Counted from the first letter of the stretch, positions 17,422 to 25,418 are shown. The stretch is DNA of 64,000 nt from a virus (IMGVR_UViG_3300031957_001651:1-64000); one strand, 5' to 3'. Made by a program: numbers and translations. Notes: generated by a model not told the origin, from the letters alone.

Positions 17422-18525
17422 ATGTCCATGTCTCCAGAATACGTTGTCACTTCACTTCAAGCACTTTACGGTAACAATGTCACTTCTTCTGATATTCGTG
17501 CTTGGTGTGCAATGAATGATGCTAACTATCAGACTGTTACCAATAAACTATCCGATCATAAGATTGGTCGTGGAAAGTGGAATCTTGAAGCAACTCAACA
17601 AAAGGTGGAAGAAATTGAACGCACTTATCAGGCACCTCCTGCGATGCCTGCTGTAGAACAAAACCTTATTCCTGAAAAAGATGATACCTTCGTCCAGTTT
17701 GGCAATTTCAGTGATGTTAAAAAAATTATTAAGTCCCGTCTGTTTTATCCAACGTTCATCACAGGACTTTCTGGAAACGGTAAAACGTTCTCGGTTGAGC
17801 AGGCATGTGCTCAACTTGGTAGAGAACTAATCCGAGTAAACATTACTATCGAGACTGATGAGGATGATCTTATTGGTGGTTTTCGACTTATTGATGGAAA
17901 CACCGTCTGGCACAATGGCCCAGTCATTGAAGCACTTGAACGAGGTGCTGTACTTCTCCTTGACGAAATCGACCTGGCATCTAATAAAATTTTGTGTCTT
18001 CAATCCATTCTAGAAGGTAAGGGTGTCTTCCTTAAGAAGATTGGAAAGGTTATTAAACCTGCTGAAGGATTTCAAGTAGTTGCTACTGCTAATACTAAAG
18101 GTAAGGGTTCTGATGACGGTCGTTTTATCGGCACAAATGTCCTCAACGAAGCCTTCCTAGAACGATTCCCTGTAACCTTTGAGCAGGCATATCCTTCTCC
18201 TACAAGTGAAGCAAAGATTCTTTCTAAGGTTGCCCATACTCTTAATGTTGATGATGATAACTTCTTGTCTCGTTTAGTCGATTGGGCTGACATTATCCGC
18301 AAGACCTTCTATGATGGTGGTATTGATGAGGTGATCAGCACCCGTCGTTTAGTGCATATCATTCGTGCTTATAGTATCTTTGATAATAAAGAAAAGGCAA
18401 TTGATGTATGTACTGCACGATTTGATGATGAGACCAAGCAGTCATTTATTGAACTTTATGATAAGATTGATGCCGACTTTGAAATGACATCTGATGATGA
18501 ACTTGACTCTGAACCCAATTTCTGA
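17422..18525 (+). CDS. cobS: MoxR/CobS-type AAA+ ATPase
   Basis: A 367-residue AAA+ protein: Walker A GLSGNGKTF, Walker B LLLDEIDLAS, sensor 1 VVATANT and arginine-finger region LERFPVTFEQ. T4-like cyanophages almost always carry it, usually annotated cobS (cobaltochelatase subunit), although the phages lack the rest of the cobalamin pathway. The N-terminal ~90 residues are a separate helical domain (YVVTSLQALYGNNVTSSDIRAW). Pairing with the VWA-peptidase upstream is the classic MoxR-VWA arrangement, where the ATPase acts as a chaperone on metal- or cofactor-binding targets. The enzymatic target is unknown. Confidence 0.9.
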   Translation: MSMSPEYVVTSLQALYGNNVTSSDIRAWCAMNDANYQTVTNKLSDHKIGRGKWNLEATQQKVEEIERTYQAPPAMPAVEQNLIPEKDDTFVQFGNFSDVKKIIKSRLFYPTFITGLSGNGKTFSVEQACAQLGRELIRVNITIETDEDDLIGGFRLIDGNTVWHNGPVIEALERGAVLLLDEIDLASNKILCLQSILEGKGVFLKKIGKVIKPAEGFQVVATANTKGKGSDDGRFIGTNVLNEAFLERFPVTFEQAYPSPTSEAKILSKVAHTLNVDDDNFLSRLVDWADIIRKTFYDGGIDEVISTRRLVHIIRAYSIFDNKEKAIDVCTARFDDETKQSFIELYDKIDADFEMTSDDELDSEPNF

Positions 18526-18531
18526 TATAAT
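18503..18531 (+). promoter_or_regulatory. Sigma70-type promoter before the gene 45 operon
   Basis: TTGACT (18503-18508), 17 bp, TATAAT (18526-18531); the -10 directly follows the cobS stop codon. It is placed to drive the DUF3310-like gene and the sliding clamp. Confidence 0.78.
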
Positions 18532-18545
18532 AACAGAGGTTTATT

Positions 18546-19124
18546 ATGACTAATTCTTGGAGTTTGCTTTACGACAAAATGTATGGATCTAGTGAAGAAC
18601 AAATGGACTACTTTAACCATGATGGTCGTCCTCTAGCAGACGACCGACCAATTCTTGAAGAAGATTATCTCGACTTTGGGAATACTCTCAATATCAATGC
18701 GCCGATTTCATCTATGAGTGACGATACAATTTCATTTAATACGGAGGATAATATGCCTCCTTGGGGACACAGTGATATGGAAGCACTTGGTTCAATTGAC
18801 TTAAATCTTGAGTCTACTGCTAGAAATGGTTTCTGGAAGTATGAAGAAGACCTGACTATGATGGAGGTTCGTGAATACCTCTCAGGAACATACAGAGCAC
18901 ACTATACTTCTAAGGATTCTAAGACCCAAACTCTGGATCTGATTGAAAGTATTGGTGATGCAGAACCATTCTGCCGTTCTAATGCAATCAAATATCTTTC
19001 TCGTTTTGGTAAGAAGGGTGGAAAGTCTAAACAAGACATTCTAAAAGCAATTCATTATTGCGTCCTTCTCTACCATTTCTCTGGTCTACACAAGCAACCC
19101 AAAGGTGATTATGAAACTTTCTGA
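18546..19124 (+). CDS. DUF3310-like protein
   Basis: A 192-residue protein. The first ~110 residues are acidic and low in recognisable structure. The C-terminal part (DLIESIGDAEPFCRSNAIKY then LSRFGKKGGKSKQDILKAIHY) follows the DUF3310 pattern found in many phages, where a helix ending in NAIKYLxRxxxK is followed by a second helix with KAxxYL. DUF3310 has no proven biochemical role. It overlaps the gene 45 start by 14 nt, so it is translated with the sliding clamp. Confidence 0.75.
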   Translation: MTNSWSLLYDKMYGSSEEQMDYFNHDGRPLADDRPILEEDYLDFGNTLNINAPISSMSDDTISFNTEDNMPPWGHSDMEALGSIDLNLESTARNGFWKYEEDLTMMEVREYLSGTYRAHYTSKDSKTQTLDLIESIGDAEPFCRSNAIKYLSRFGKKGGKSKQDILKAIHYCVLLYHFSGLHKQPKGDYETF

Positions 19125-19779
19125 TTCAACTGTTAATATTCTCAAAAACTTTTCTAATATTAACCAGTCTCTTCTCTTCAAAGAAGGAAAGAAACTCCGT
19201 ACTATCAGTGTGATGAAGAATATTCTTGCTGAGGTTGAAGTAAATGAAGACTTTCCCAAAGACTTTGGCATTTATGATCTTAACCAGTTTCTTAATGGTC
19301 TGAGTCTGCACCAGAGTCCTGAACTTGACATTGAGAATGATTCTTACATGGTTATCCGTGAAGGTAAGATGCGTTCTAAGTACTTCTTTGCTGATCCCAA
19401 TGTGATTATCAGTCCTCCTGAGAAAGATATTATTCTGACTTCTGAAGAAATCTCTTTTGATCTCAATACTCAGCAACTGGACAAACTTCTTAAGGCATCT
19501 GCTGTATATCAACTTCCAGATCTATCTGTTGTTGGTGAGAATGGTGTTGTCAAGTTAGTTGTATCTGATCGTAAGAATGATACTTCTAATGATTTCTCAA
19601 TCATTGTTGGTGAGACTGAGAATATTTTTAGTTTCAACTTCAAGGTAGAAAACATCAAGATTCTTCCTGGTAGTTATCAAGTTTCTATCTCTAAGAAACT
19701 TCTTTCTAAGTTTGTCAACTCTGATAAAAACCTGACCTATTGGATTGCCCTAGAACCAGATTCGTCTTATGAGGACTAA
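19111..19779 (+). CDS. gp45: Sliding clamp (gp45)
   Basis: A 222-residue trimeric DNA polymerase clamp, matching T4 gp45 (228). It begins MKLSDSTVNILKNFSNINQS, a hallmark of gp45, and ends in a strand-rich domain (LPGSYQVSISKKLLSKFV). I chose ATG 19111 rather than the upstream GTG because AAGG of a Shine-Dalgarno lies just before it. Besides replication, gp45 activates late transcription with gp33 and gp55. The 3' end overlaps the oxygenase gene at 19769. Confidence 0.95.
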   Translation: MKLSDSTVNILKNFSNINQSLLFKEGKKLRTISVMKNILAEVEVNEDFPKDFGIYDLNQFLNGLSLHQSPELDIENDSYMVIREGKMRSKYFFADPNVIISPPEKDIILTSEEISFDLNTQQLDKLLKASAVYQLPDLSVVGENGVVKLVVSDRKNDTSNDFSIIVGETENIFSFNFKVENIKILPGSYQVSISKKLLSKFVNSDKNLTYWIALEPDSSYED

Positions 19780-20359
19780 ATTTGTTGAAGTAATTGATGA
19801 TTTTCTTGATAAGTCTTATTTTGATTTCATCGTAAATGATGTCATGAATGATGATACTTTTCATTGGTATTATAGTGATGATTCTACTTATTCAAGTAGT
19901 AAAAAATTCAGTATAAATGGAGAAGTAAAAGATACTCAAGGTTTTTCTAATCTCCTCGTGACAGACGATAAAGCAAGATCTAGAGCAGGAGATTTAATAT
20001 ATCCTTTTGCTCTAAAAGTAAAATCTTATCTTGGTGCGAAAGAAGTTATGAGAGTTAGAGCAGATCTGTGTACACAAAACGTAGATGGTGCTATTCATGG
20101 ACCTCATGTTGATTTTCCTGGAAAATTTCACTACTCATCAATTCTTTATTTAAATGAAACCGATGGCAATACTCTCATTTTTAATGAGAGGGATCCTGGA
20201 TCTCAAGTCAATGGAGATAATATCGATAGTTTTACTATAAAGGAGGCTATCACTCCAAAACCAAATCGTTTAGTTGTCTTTGATGGTCGATATATTCATA
20301 GTGGGTGTTCACCAAGAGATCATAAATGCAGAAAACTTCTGAACTCAAACTACAGATAA
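19769..20359 (+). CDS. 2OG/Fe(II)-dependent oxygenase-like protein 1
   Basis: A 196-residue double-stranded beta-helix protein with the iron-binding triad H113, D115 (GPHVDFPG) and H177 (RYIHSG), and a basic cluster with R188 for 2-oxoglutarate. The layout FVEVIDDFL...LYLNETDGNTLIFNE...NRLVVFDGRYIHSG is that of phage hydroxylases of the prolyl-4-hydroxylase type. The substrate is unknown. It overlaps gene 45 by 11 nt and a small membrane protein by 34 nt. It is one of ten such genes here and closely resembles the one at 34251. Confidence 0.85.
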   Translation: MRTKFVEVIDDFLDKSYFDFIVNDVMNDDTFHWYYSDDSTYSSSKKFSINGEVKDTQGFSNLLVTDDKARSRAGDLIYPFALKVKSYLGAKEVMRVRADLCTQNVDGAIHGPHVDFPGKFHYSSILYLNETDGNTLIFNERDPGSQVNGDNIDSFTIKEAITPKPNRLVVFDGRYIHSGCSPRDHKCRKLLNSNYR

Positions 20360-20565
20360 CTCCTGATGTTACTTTAAGAATAATCGGAAGTATTGGAGTT
20401 ATTGTTGCATATTTTACTATAACTCATGTTGATGTTATGGTGGGTGTGTATATCAATTTAATTGCTGACCTTATTTCGGTTCCTTACTTTATTAGAACAA
20501 AGTCTTGGGACGTGGTTATAATGATAGCATTCCTCCTGACAATCTCGATGTCAAAAATACTATGA
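20326..20565 (+). CDS. Small membrane protein (two to three helices)
   Basis: A 79-residue very hydrophobic protein: helices at about 17-35 (LRIIGSIGVIVAYFTITHV), 38-55 (VGVYINLIADLISVPYF) and 60-78 (WDVVIMIAFLLTISMSK). It overlaps the preceding oxygenase and ends in ATGA with the next gene, which supports real translation. It could be an inner-membrane protein altering host transport or lysis timing. No family recognised. Confidence 0.65.
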   Translation: MQKTSELKLQITPDVTLRIIGSIGVIVAYFTITHVDVMVGVYINLIADLISVPYFIRTKSWDVVIMIAFLLTISMSKIL

Positions 20566-21089
20566 ACATTTTCGTTACTGATCCCGATCCTTGGAAGTCT
20601 GCACAAGTTCTCCCCGACAAACACATCGTCAAGATGCCTCTAGAGACCTGTCAGATGCTTGCCATTGTTTGTTCGGATAAATGGGGTCATGGATTCGGCA
20701 CTCTTCCCAAGGCAGACGGTACACCCTATGCCACTGAGAAGGGTGCTTTTCGTAATCACCCTTGTACTATCTGGGCAAATGATTATGTGATGAACTGGCA
20801 GTGGTTGCTCTCTCATGGGTTTGCTCTCTGTGCAGAGTATGCTGCTCGTTATGGCAAGGTTCATACCTGCTTCCAGACTCTGAATGCAGCAAAGGAGATT
20901 CTTCCTACTGCAGACCCACAAGGTCGTAGTGGGAAAGATACAACACCTTTTGTGTTTGCAGGACCTGATGAGTTCAAGTACGACACAAGTATTGATATCT
21001 TCACTGCCTATAAGATGTATATTGCATCCAAACCATGGGTAAAAGATAACTACCTAAAACTACCTCATCGTAAACCTGAATGGATATGA
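20562..21089 (+). CDS. Conserved phage protein of unknown function (MNIFVTDxDP family)
   Basis: A 175-residue protein starting at ATG 20562, which overlaps the previous stop. The N-terminal pattern MNIFVTDPDPWKSAQVLPDK followed by HIVKMPLETCQMLA is one I know from many marine phage genomes as an uncharacterised conserved family; it has several conserved His, Lys and Trp residues (CTIWANDYVMNWQWL). No biochemical role is established to my knowledge. An upstream in-frame start at 20505 is rejected because it would lie inside the membrane-protein gene. Confidence 0.82.
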   Translation: MNIFVTDPDPWKSAQVLPDKHIVKMPLETCQMLAIVCSDKWGHGFGTLPKADGTPYATEKGAFRNHPCTIWANDYVMNWQWLLSHGFALCAEYAARYGKVHTCFQTLNAAKEILPTADPQGRSGKDTTPFVFAGPDEFKYDTSIDIFTAYKMYIASKPWVKDNYLKLPHRKPEWI

Positions 21090-21241
21090 AAACTACTTTG
21101 AAAGTTAGTGATGATGGAATTTTAACCTTCACAGAAGAAATACTCCAGGAAACTGGATGGAAAGAAGGAGATATGTTAGAATGGATTGACAATGGAGATG
21201 GAAGTTTTACTTTGACCAAATTTATTGATGACGACTTGTAA
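21086..21241 (+). CDS. AbrB/SpoVT-like small DNA-binding protein
   Basis: A 51-residue ORF coupled at both ends (ATGA before, TAATG after). The sequence KVSDDGILTFTEEILQETGW plus KEGDMLEWIDNGDGSFTLTK follows the swapped-hairpin AbrB pattern: strand, Gly, strand, helix, GD, strand, D/N-Gly, strand. Proteins of this fold are transcription regulators or antitoxins; no toxin gene lies next to it, so a regulatory role is more likely. Confidence 0.68.
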   Translation: MKTTLKVSDDGILTFTEEILQETGWKEGDMLEWIDNGDGSFTLTKFIDDDL

Positions 21242-21666
21242 TGTTTATTGAAGAAAAAGAGTATCAAAAGATAATGAAATCCATGCCAATTTTTTGTGTG
21301 GATTTTGTGTTTAGATGTAAGGATAAATTTCTTCTAATCAAAAGAACACAAGAACCTGTAAAGGGTGTGTTCTGGGTTATAGGAGGAAGACTTAGGTTTA
21401 AAGAAACCGTTCAAGAACTTGCTGAGAGAGTTCATACTAGAGAGATTGGAAGATACTATTCGGATTTCAAACTTGTAGGATTCTCTAATTACATCTTTCC
21501 AGATGTCCTTGAAGCAAGAGCAACTCATACACCAACTCTTCTTTACTTGGTTGATGTTGATGAAATGTTTGAACCAATTCTTGACGAAACAAGTTCTGAG
21601 TTCGTGTGGTCCGAAGAACTACCTGATGAGATGAAAGAACAAACACATTTTATTCATGACTTCTAA
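21241..21666 (+). CDS. Nudix protein resembling GDP-mannose mannosyl hydrolase (Gmm)
   Basis: A 141-residue Nudix-fold protein. Its box reads GGRLRFKETVQELAERVHTREIG (positions 48-70, split here as GGRLRFKETVQE and LAERVHTREIG) and lacks the usual REUxEE glutamates. That same degenerate box defines GDP-mannose mannosyl hydrolase (E. coli Gmm: ...ETLEAAFERLTMAELG). The N-terminal layout also agrees: FIEEKEYQKIMKSMPIFCVDF and KRTQEPVKGVFWVIGGR. Gmm cleaves GDP-mannose or GDP-glucose to GDP and sugar. This phage also encodes Gmd and Fcl, so a link to GDP-mannose use is likely. Confidence 0.8.
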   Translation: MFIEEKEYQKIMKSMPIFCVDFVFRCKDKFLLIKRTQEPVKGVFWVIGGRLRFKETVQELAERVHTREIGRYYSDFKLVGFSNYIFPDVLEARATHTPTLLYLVDVDEMFEPILDETSSEFVWSEELPDEMKEQTHFIHDF

Positions 21667-22285
21667 GGTAATCAAAAATTTATATGCAAACTTATTGTCG
21701 TGGAAAGAACTCGAACATCTTATAAATGTTCGTCCATTACTTACATACGAACGAGTTCATTTTGATGGAAAGGATAAATGTAAATGGGATGATACTGCCT
21801 GGTGTCTTGATAATGATTGTTTCCCACCAAGTATTGTAGGTGATGCGATACACAATGGGGTATGTTATTTTCTTGACATGTCAAAATCTACAGAAAAAAT
21901 AAATCGTCTATGTAAGGTTTTTGAAAAAAAATATCAGAAACCAGTAGATGCCCATATCTACGCATGTAAGAACCTAGAGGCAGTTCATCCATTTGGAACC
22001 CACTTCGATTATAACAACAATATTATTGTTCAATGTGAGGGTGTCACAAACTTCAAAGTGTGGTATGATGGGTTGTGTGATCCTAGTGGAGACAATGGCA
22101 ATCTGACCTTGACTGAAGATCCTTTTATTGATTGTGATCTTGAACCTGGTGATGCAATATTCATCCCAGCATTTTTCCCGCATCGGGCAACATCTATTAC
22201 TGAAAGATTATCTGTTAGTTTTCCAACAGAGATTATTGGTGATATGGAATTAAAATTTGAGGACAGGACCTGGATTAAATTATGA
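21656..22285 (+). CDS. JmjC/cupin-like oxygenase
   Basis: A 209-residue protein with a cupin/JmjC core: metal ligands H116 and D118 (FGTHFDYNNN), then LEPGDAIFIPAFFPHRATS giving H176, followed by RLSVSFP. The GDAIFIPxxxxH step is typical of JmjC-type hydroxylases. Substrate unknown; such proteins hydroxylate protein side chains. The start overlaps the Nudix stop and the end overlaps gene 44 (ATGA). Confidence 0.8.
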   Translation: MTSKVIKNLYANLLSWKELEHLINVRPLLTYERVHFDGKDKCKWDDTAWCLDNDCFPPSIVGDAIHNGVCYFLDMSKSTEKINRLCKVFEKKYQKPVDAHIYACKNLEAVHPFGTHFDYNNNIIVQCEGVTNFKVWYDGLCDPSGDNGNLTLTEDPFIDCDLEPGDAIFIPAFFPHRATSITERLSVSFPTEIIGDMELKFEDRTWIKL

Positions 22286-23232
22286 ACAAGACTGACTTTC
22301 TTTGGGTTGAGAAGTATAGACCAAAGACGATCGATGATTGTATCCTACCTGAACATACTAAAACTATGTTCAAAGACTTTCTAAATAAGAAAGAGATACC
22401 AAATCTACTACTTTCTGGACCTGCAGGTTGTGGTAAAACTACAGTGGCAAAGGCACTCTGTGAACAATTAGGTGTTGATTATTACGTTATCAATGGATCC
22501 GATGAAGGACGATTTCTGGACACAGTACGGAACCAAGCAAAGAACTTTGCTTCGACCGTCTCACTTTCTGCAACTGAAGCAAAGCACAAAGTCATCATTA
22601 TTGACGAAGCTGACAACACAACCCATGATGTACAGCTCCTCTTACGGGCAAATATTGAGACATTTTATAACAACTGCAGATTCATCTTTACCTGCAACTT
22701 CAAAAACAAAATCATTGAACCTCTCCACTCCCGATGTGCCGTCGTCGAGTTTGGAATTAAGGGTAAAGAGAGGCAGGGAATCGCAGCAAACTTCTTCAAA
22801 CGTCTCCAACAAATCTTGGTTGCAGAAGGTGTTGAATATGATAACAAGGTCCTGGTAGAACTTATTAACAAACACTTCCCAGATTGGAGACGTGTTCTAA
22901 ATGAGTGTCAACGATACTCAGTATCGGGTAGCATTGATAGTGCCATCCTTGCTCAGTTTTCTGATGTGAGTGTTGAAGATCTAATCAAGAATCTGAAAGT
23001 AAAGGACTTTGGTTATGTCCGAAAATGGGTCACATCTAATCTAGATAATGATCCCAATCTAATCCTTCGTAGGGTTTATGATGGTCTTGCAAATGCCGTA
23101 GATGGACCTTCTCTTGCAGCAGCAGTTCTAGTCATTGCTAAGTATCAGTATCAGATTGCTTTTGTTGCTGATCAGGAGATTAATATTCTTGCAGCACTAA
23201 CTGAAATTATGGTGGAATGTAAATTCAAATGA
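22282..23232 (+). CDS. gp44: Clamp loader large subunit (gp44)
   Basis: A 316-residue AAA+ ATPase: WVEKYRPKTIDDCILP at the start, Walker A GPAGCGKTT (46-54), Walker B VIIIDEADN, and the SRC arginine-finger motif in PLHSRCAVVEF. Four copies with one gp62 load the gp45 clamp onto primer ends. Length matches T4 gp44 (319). Unlike T4, gene 62 is not next; three other genes lie between. Confidence 0.97.
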   Translation: MNKTDFLWVEKYRPKTIDDCILPEHTKTMFKDFLNKKEIPNLLLSGPAGCGKTTVAKALCEQLGVDYYVINGSDEGRFLDTVRNQAKNFASTVSLSATEAKHKVIIIDEADNTTHDVQLLLRANIETFYNNCRFIFTCNFKNKIIEPLHSRCAVVEFGIKGKERQGIAANFFKRLQQILVAEGVEYDNKVLVELINKHFPDWRRVLNECQRYSVSGSIDSAILAQFSDVSVEDLIKNLKVKDFGYVRKWVTSNLDNDPNLILRRVYDGLANAVDGPSLAAAVLVIAKYQYQIAFVADQEINILAALTEIMVECKFK

Positions 23233-23429
23233 AAAATACAAAACTAAAAGCACAAGTAAAATCCAGATTCTATTATGTATTCTGGGGAACTGCTACTATA
23301 GCAGTTGTCTTAGGTCAACTATATGTTGGCACTGGATATCGTGTTCTGCATAATGATATGCGAGAACTACTTCTAAAAGTAGATGGAGTTCTTCTCCACA
23401 AAACTGAACAACCTAATGGATTTTATTGA
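23229..23429 (+). CDS. Small single-pass membrane protein
   Basis: A 66-residue protein with a basic N-terminus (MKNTKLKAQVKSRFYY) and one membrane helix (VFWGTATIAVVLGQLYVG, ~18-35), then a polar tail (NDMRELLLKVDGVLLHK). Coupled to gene 44 by ATGA. No known family; probably inner-membrane with the tail outside by the positive-inside rule. Confidence 0.7.
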   Translation: MKNTKLKAQVKSRFYYVFWGTATIAVVLGQLYVGTGYRVLHNDMRELLLKVDGVLLHKTEQPNGFY

Positions 23430-23431
23430 AA

Positions 23432-23725
23432 ATGATTGATGTAAAACTGATTCGTATTGTAACTGGTGAGGAAGTAGTTGCAGAACTTTTAGATGAGAAT
23501 GCTTCTACTATTGAAGTGCAGAATGGTCTTGTAGTCCTTCCTAATGCAAATGGTGTTGGATTTGCACCTTGGGCAACTGTGATTAGTAAAGACAATCCCA
23601 AAATCACATTGTCAAAAAAGCATATTGTATACTTGGTAGATGTTGACTCTTCTGTGAAGAAGAAGTATACTGAGATCTTCGGGAGCAAACTGATTACTCC
23701 TGACGACAAGAAACTCATCCTCTGA
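23432..23725 (+). CDS. LSm/SH3-like small protein (KLxxGEEVVA family)
   Basis: A 97-residue protein from ATG 23432. It starts MIDVKLIRIVTGEEVVAELL, then has FAPWATV and SKKHIVYLVDVDSSVKKKY. This layout (GEE-containing first strand, PW turn, a V-x-x-VD/E strand before a helix with Y) is shared with the genes at 26785, 27137 and more weakly 9897. It resembles a small RNA- or protein-binding barrel. Function is unknown; all copies sit by replication genes. Confidence 0.75.
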   Translation: MIDVKLIRIVTGEEVVAELLDENASTIEVQNGLVVLPNANGVGFAPWATVISKDNPKITLSKKHIVYLVDVDSSVKKKYTEIFGSKLITPDDKKLIL

Positions 23726-23740
23726 TTTTTTTATTTTATT

Positions 23741-24616
23741 ATGAAAGCATTGAAGACACCTTTAAGATATCCTGGAGGCAAGTCCAAAGCAATCAAGACT
23801 CTTTCACAATGGTATCCAAAAGTCATCACCGAATATCGTGAACCATTCATTGGTGGTGGGTCTATTGCTATTGATGTGACCAAAGAGAATCCAGACATTC
23901 CTGTCTGGGTGAATGATTTATATGTGCCCCTATACAATTTCTGGGTGCAATTGCGGGATCATGGTCAAGACCTCTCTGAGAGTGTCAGAGAGCAGAAAGA
24001 GAAGATGCTTGAGAGTGGCACTCAAGAGGAGAAGGACAATTTTGCTAAGGAACTGTTCAATCGGTATGCTACAGATATTGATACTTACGATAATTTCCAG
24101 AAGGCAGTTGCTTTCTTTATTATGAATAAGTGCAGTTACTCTGGATTGACTGAGAATAGTTCTTTCTCTCGAACTGCTGCCAATTCCAACTTCTCTCTAG
24201 TTGGTGCAGATAAACTTGCACAGTTCTCTAAACTAATTAAGAATTGGAAGATTACTAATATTGATTATTCTGAAGTAATGAATGCTGACGGTCCTGACAA
24301 TACTTTTGTATTCCTTGATCCTCCTTATGACATCAAAGACTTTCTGTATGGAAAGAATCGTGAGATGCACAGATCATTTGATCATGAGGTATTTGCTGAG
24401 AACGTATACAAGTGTCCTCACGACTTTATGATTACTTACAATGTGAATGATCGTCTGCTTGAGTTGTATAAAGATTATCATCTTGAGTATTGGAAACTAC
24501 GTTACTCTATGGTTCATCGTGGGGACAAGAATACTCAAGATAATGTAAAGACTGAGTTGCTTGTTACAAACTACTCTCTTACTCCACCTACACCACTAGA
24601 GGAACAATGGAACTGA
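23741..24616 (+). CDS. dam: DNA adenine methyltransferase (Dam-like)
   Basis: A 291-residue D12-class N6-adenine methyltransferase. SAM-binding motif I equivalents are TPLRYPGGKSK (6-16) and EPFIGGGS (34-41); the catalytic motif is DPPY (193-196). The target-recognition part lies in the middle (KCSYSGLTENSSFSRTAANS). It probably methylates GATC or a related site in phage DNA, protecting it from host nucleases or marking it for replication. It sits between genes 44 and 62 of the clamp loader. Confidence 0.92.
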   Translation: MKALKTPLRYPGGKSKAIKTLSQWYPKVITEYREPFIGGGSIAIDVTKENPDIPVWVNDLYVPLYNFWVQLRDHGQDLSESVREQKEKMLESGTQEEKDNFAKELFNRYATDIDTYDNFQKAVAFFIMNKCSYSGLTENSSFSRTAANSNFSLVGADKLAQFSKLIKNWKITNIDYSEVMNADGPDNTFVFLDPPYDIKDFLYGKNREMHRSFDHEVFAENVYKCPHDFMITYNVNDRLLELYKDYHLEYWKLRYSMVHRGDKNTQDNVKTELLVTNYSLTPPTPLEEQWN

Positions 24617-24987
24617 AAGATTGGATGAACTCGATAAACTTTAATAAGGAAAACCTTATTAAAGAAAACCCCGACTCCGTTAAACAATACCCACCCTTCA
24701 TCATAAACAAGTGTCTATCTGGGCACCTTGATGCGATTATGTTTGCTAATGAAATGAATAAGTATCATTTCTTAGATAAAGATATGCAATATTCATTTTT
24801 GCTAAATAGTCTGAGGAAAAAGAAAAGATTCTCTCCATGGATTCGTAAAGAGAAGATTGATGATCTGGATGCCATTAAACAATATTATGGTTATTCCAAT
24901 GAGAAATCAAAAGAAGCTTTAAGAATTCTTTCCAAAGAACAAATTAATTTTATCAAATCTAAGATTGAAAAAGGTGGAAAAAAATGA
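24607..24987 (+). CDS. gp62: Clamp loader small subunit (gp62)
   Basis: A 126-residue protein beginning MELKDWMNSINFNKENLI, directly before regA as in T4. The segment YPPFIINKCLSGHLDAIMFANEMN is the conserved core of gp62. It is shorter than T4 gp62 (187), as is normal in cyanophages. One copy joins four gp44 subunits to form the clamp loader. The start overlaps the methylase stop by 10 nt. Confidence 0.9.
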   Translation: MELKDWMNSINFNKENLIKENPDSVKQYPPFIINKCLSGHLDAIMFANEMNKYHFLDKDMQYSFLLNSLRKKKRFSPWIRKEKIDDLDAIKQYYGYSNEKSKEALRILSKEQINFIKSKIEKGGKK

Positions 24988-25418
24988 CTAAAATTGTTGA
25001 ACCTCAGGTTACTTGGTCTCCTTCTATGATGGTAGAGATCAGTCTTCGTGAACCAGATGACTTCCTGAAGGTTCGTGAAACATTGACTCGAATTGGTGTT
25101 GCTTCTCGTAAAGAAAAAAAGTTATATCAATCTTGTCATATTCTTCATAAGCAAGGCAAGTATTATATTGTCCACTTCAAAGAGTTGTTTGCTCTCGATG
25201 GTAAATATGCAAACATTACTGTAAATGATATTCAACGTAGAAATAGAATCATTAAACTTCTTGTTGACTGGGGACTAGTTGAACTACTAGAAGAAGAAAA
25301 GATTATGGATATTGCTCCACTTAATCAAATTAAAGTTATTGCTTATAAAGAGAAGGGTGAATGGTCACTAGAGCAAAAATATAATATTGGATCTAAGAAG
25401 AAAAAAGAAGAAGTATGA
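24984..25418 (+). CDS. regA: Translational repressor RegA
   Basis: A 144-residue protein that matches T4 RegA (122) closely: MVEISLREPDDFLKVRETLT corresponds to T4 EITLKKPEDFLKVKETLT, followed by KKLYQSCHILHKQGKYYIVHF and DIQRRNRI. RegA binds start regions of early mRNAs and blocks their translation. The protein carries an N-terminal extension and a basic C-terminal tail (SKKKKEEV) not in T4. Coupled to gp62 and to the next gene by ATGA. Confidence 0.95.
   Translation: MTKIVEPQVTWSPSMMVEISLREPDDFLKVRETLTRIGVASRKEKKLYQSCHILHKQGKYYIVHFKELFALDGKYANITVNDIQRRNRIIKLLVDWGLVELLEEEKIMDIAPLNQIKVIAYKEKGEWSLEQKYNIGSKKKKEEV

Noticed and set aside
19126-19512. 128-codon ORF on the - strand inside gene 45
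   Set aside because: It lies fully within the well-supported sliding clamp gene, lacks a ribosome site and has no family-like sequence.
20505-20561. Longer start for the conserved gene at 20562
   Set aside because: It would lie inside the membrane-protein gene; the family start MNIFVTD is at 20562 with an ATGA overlap.
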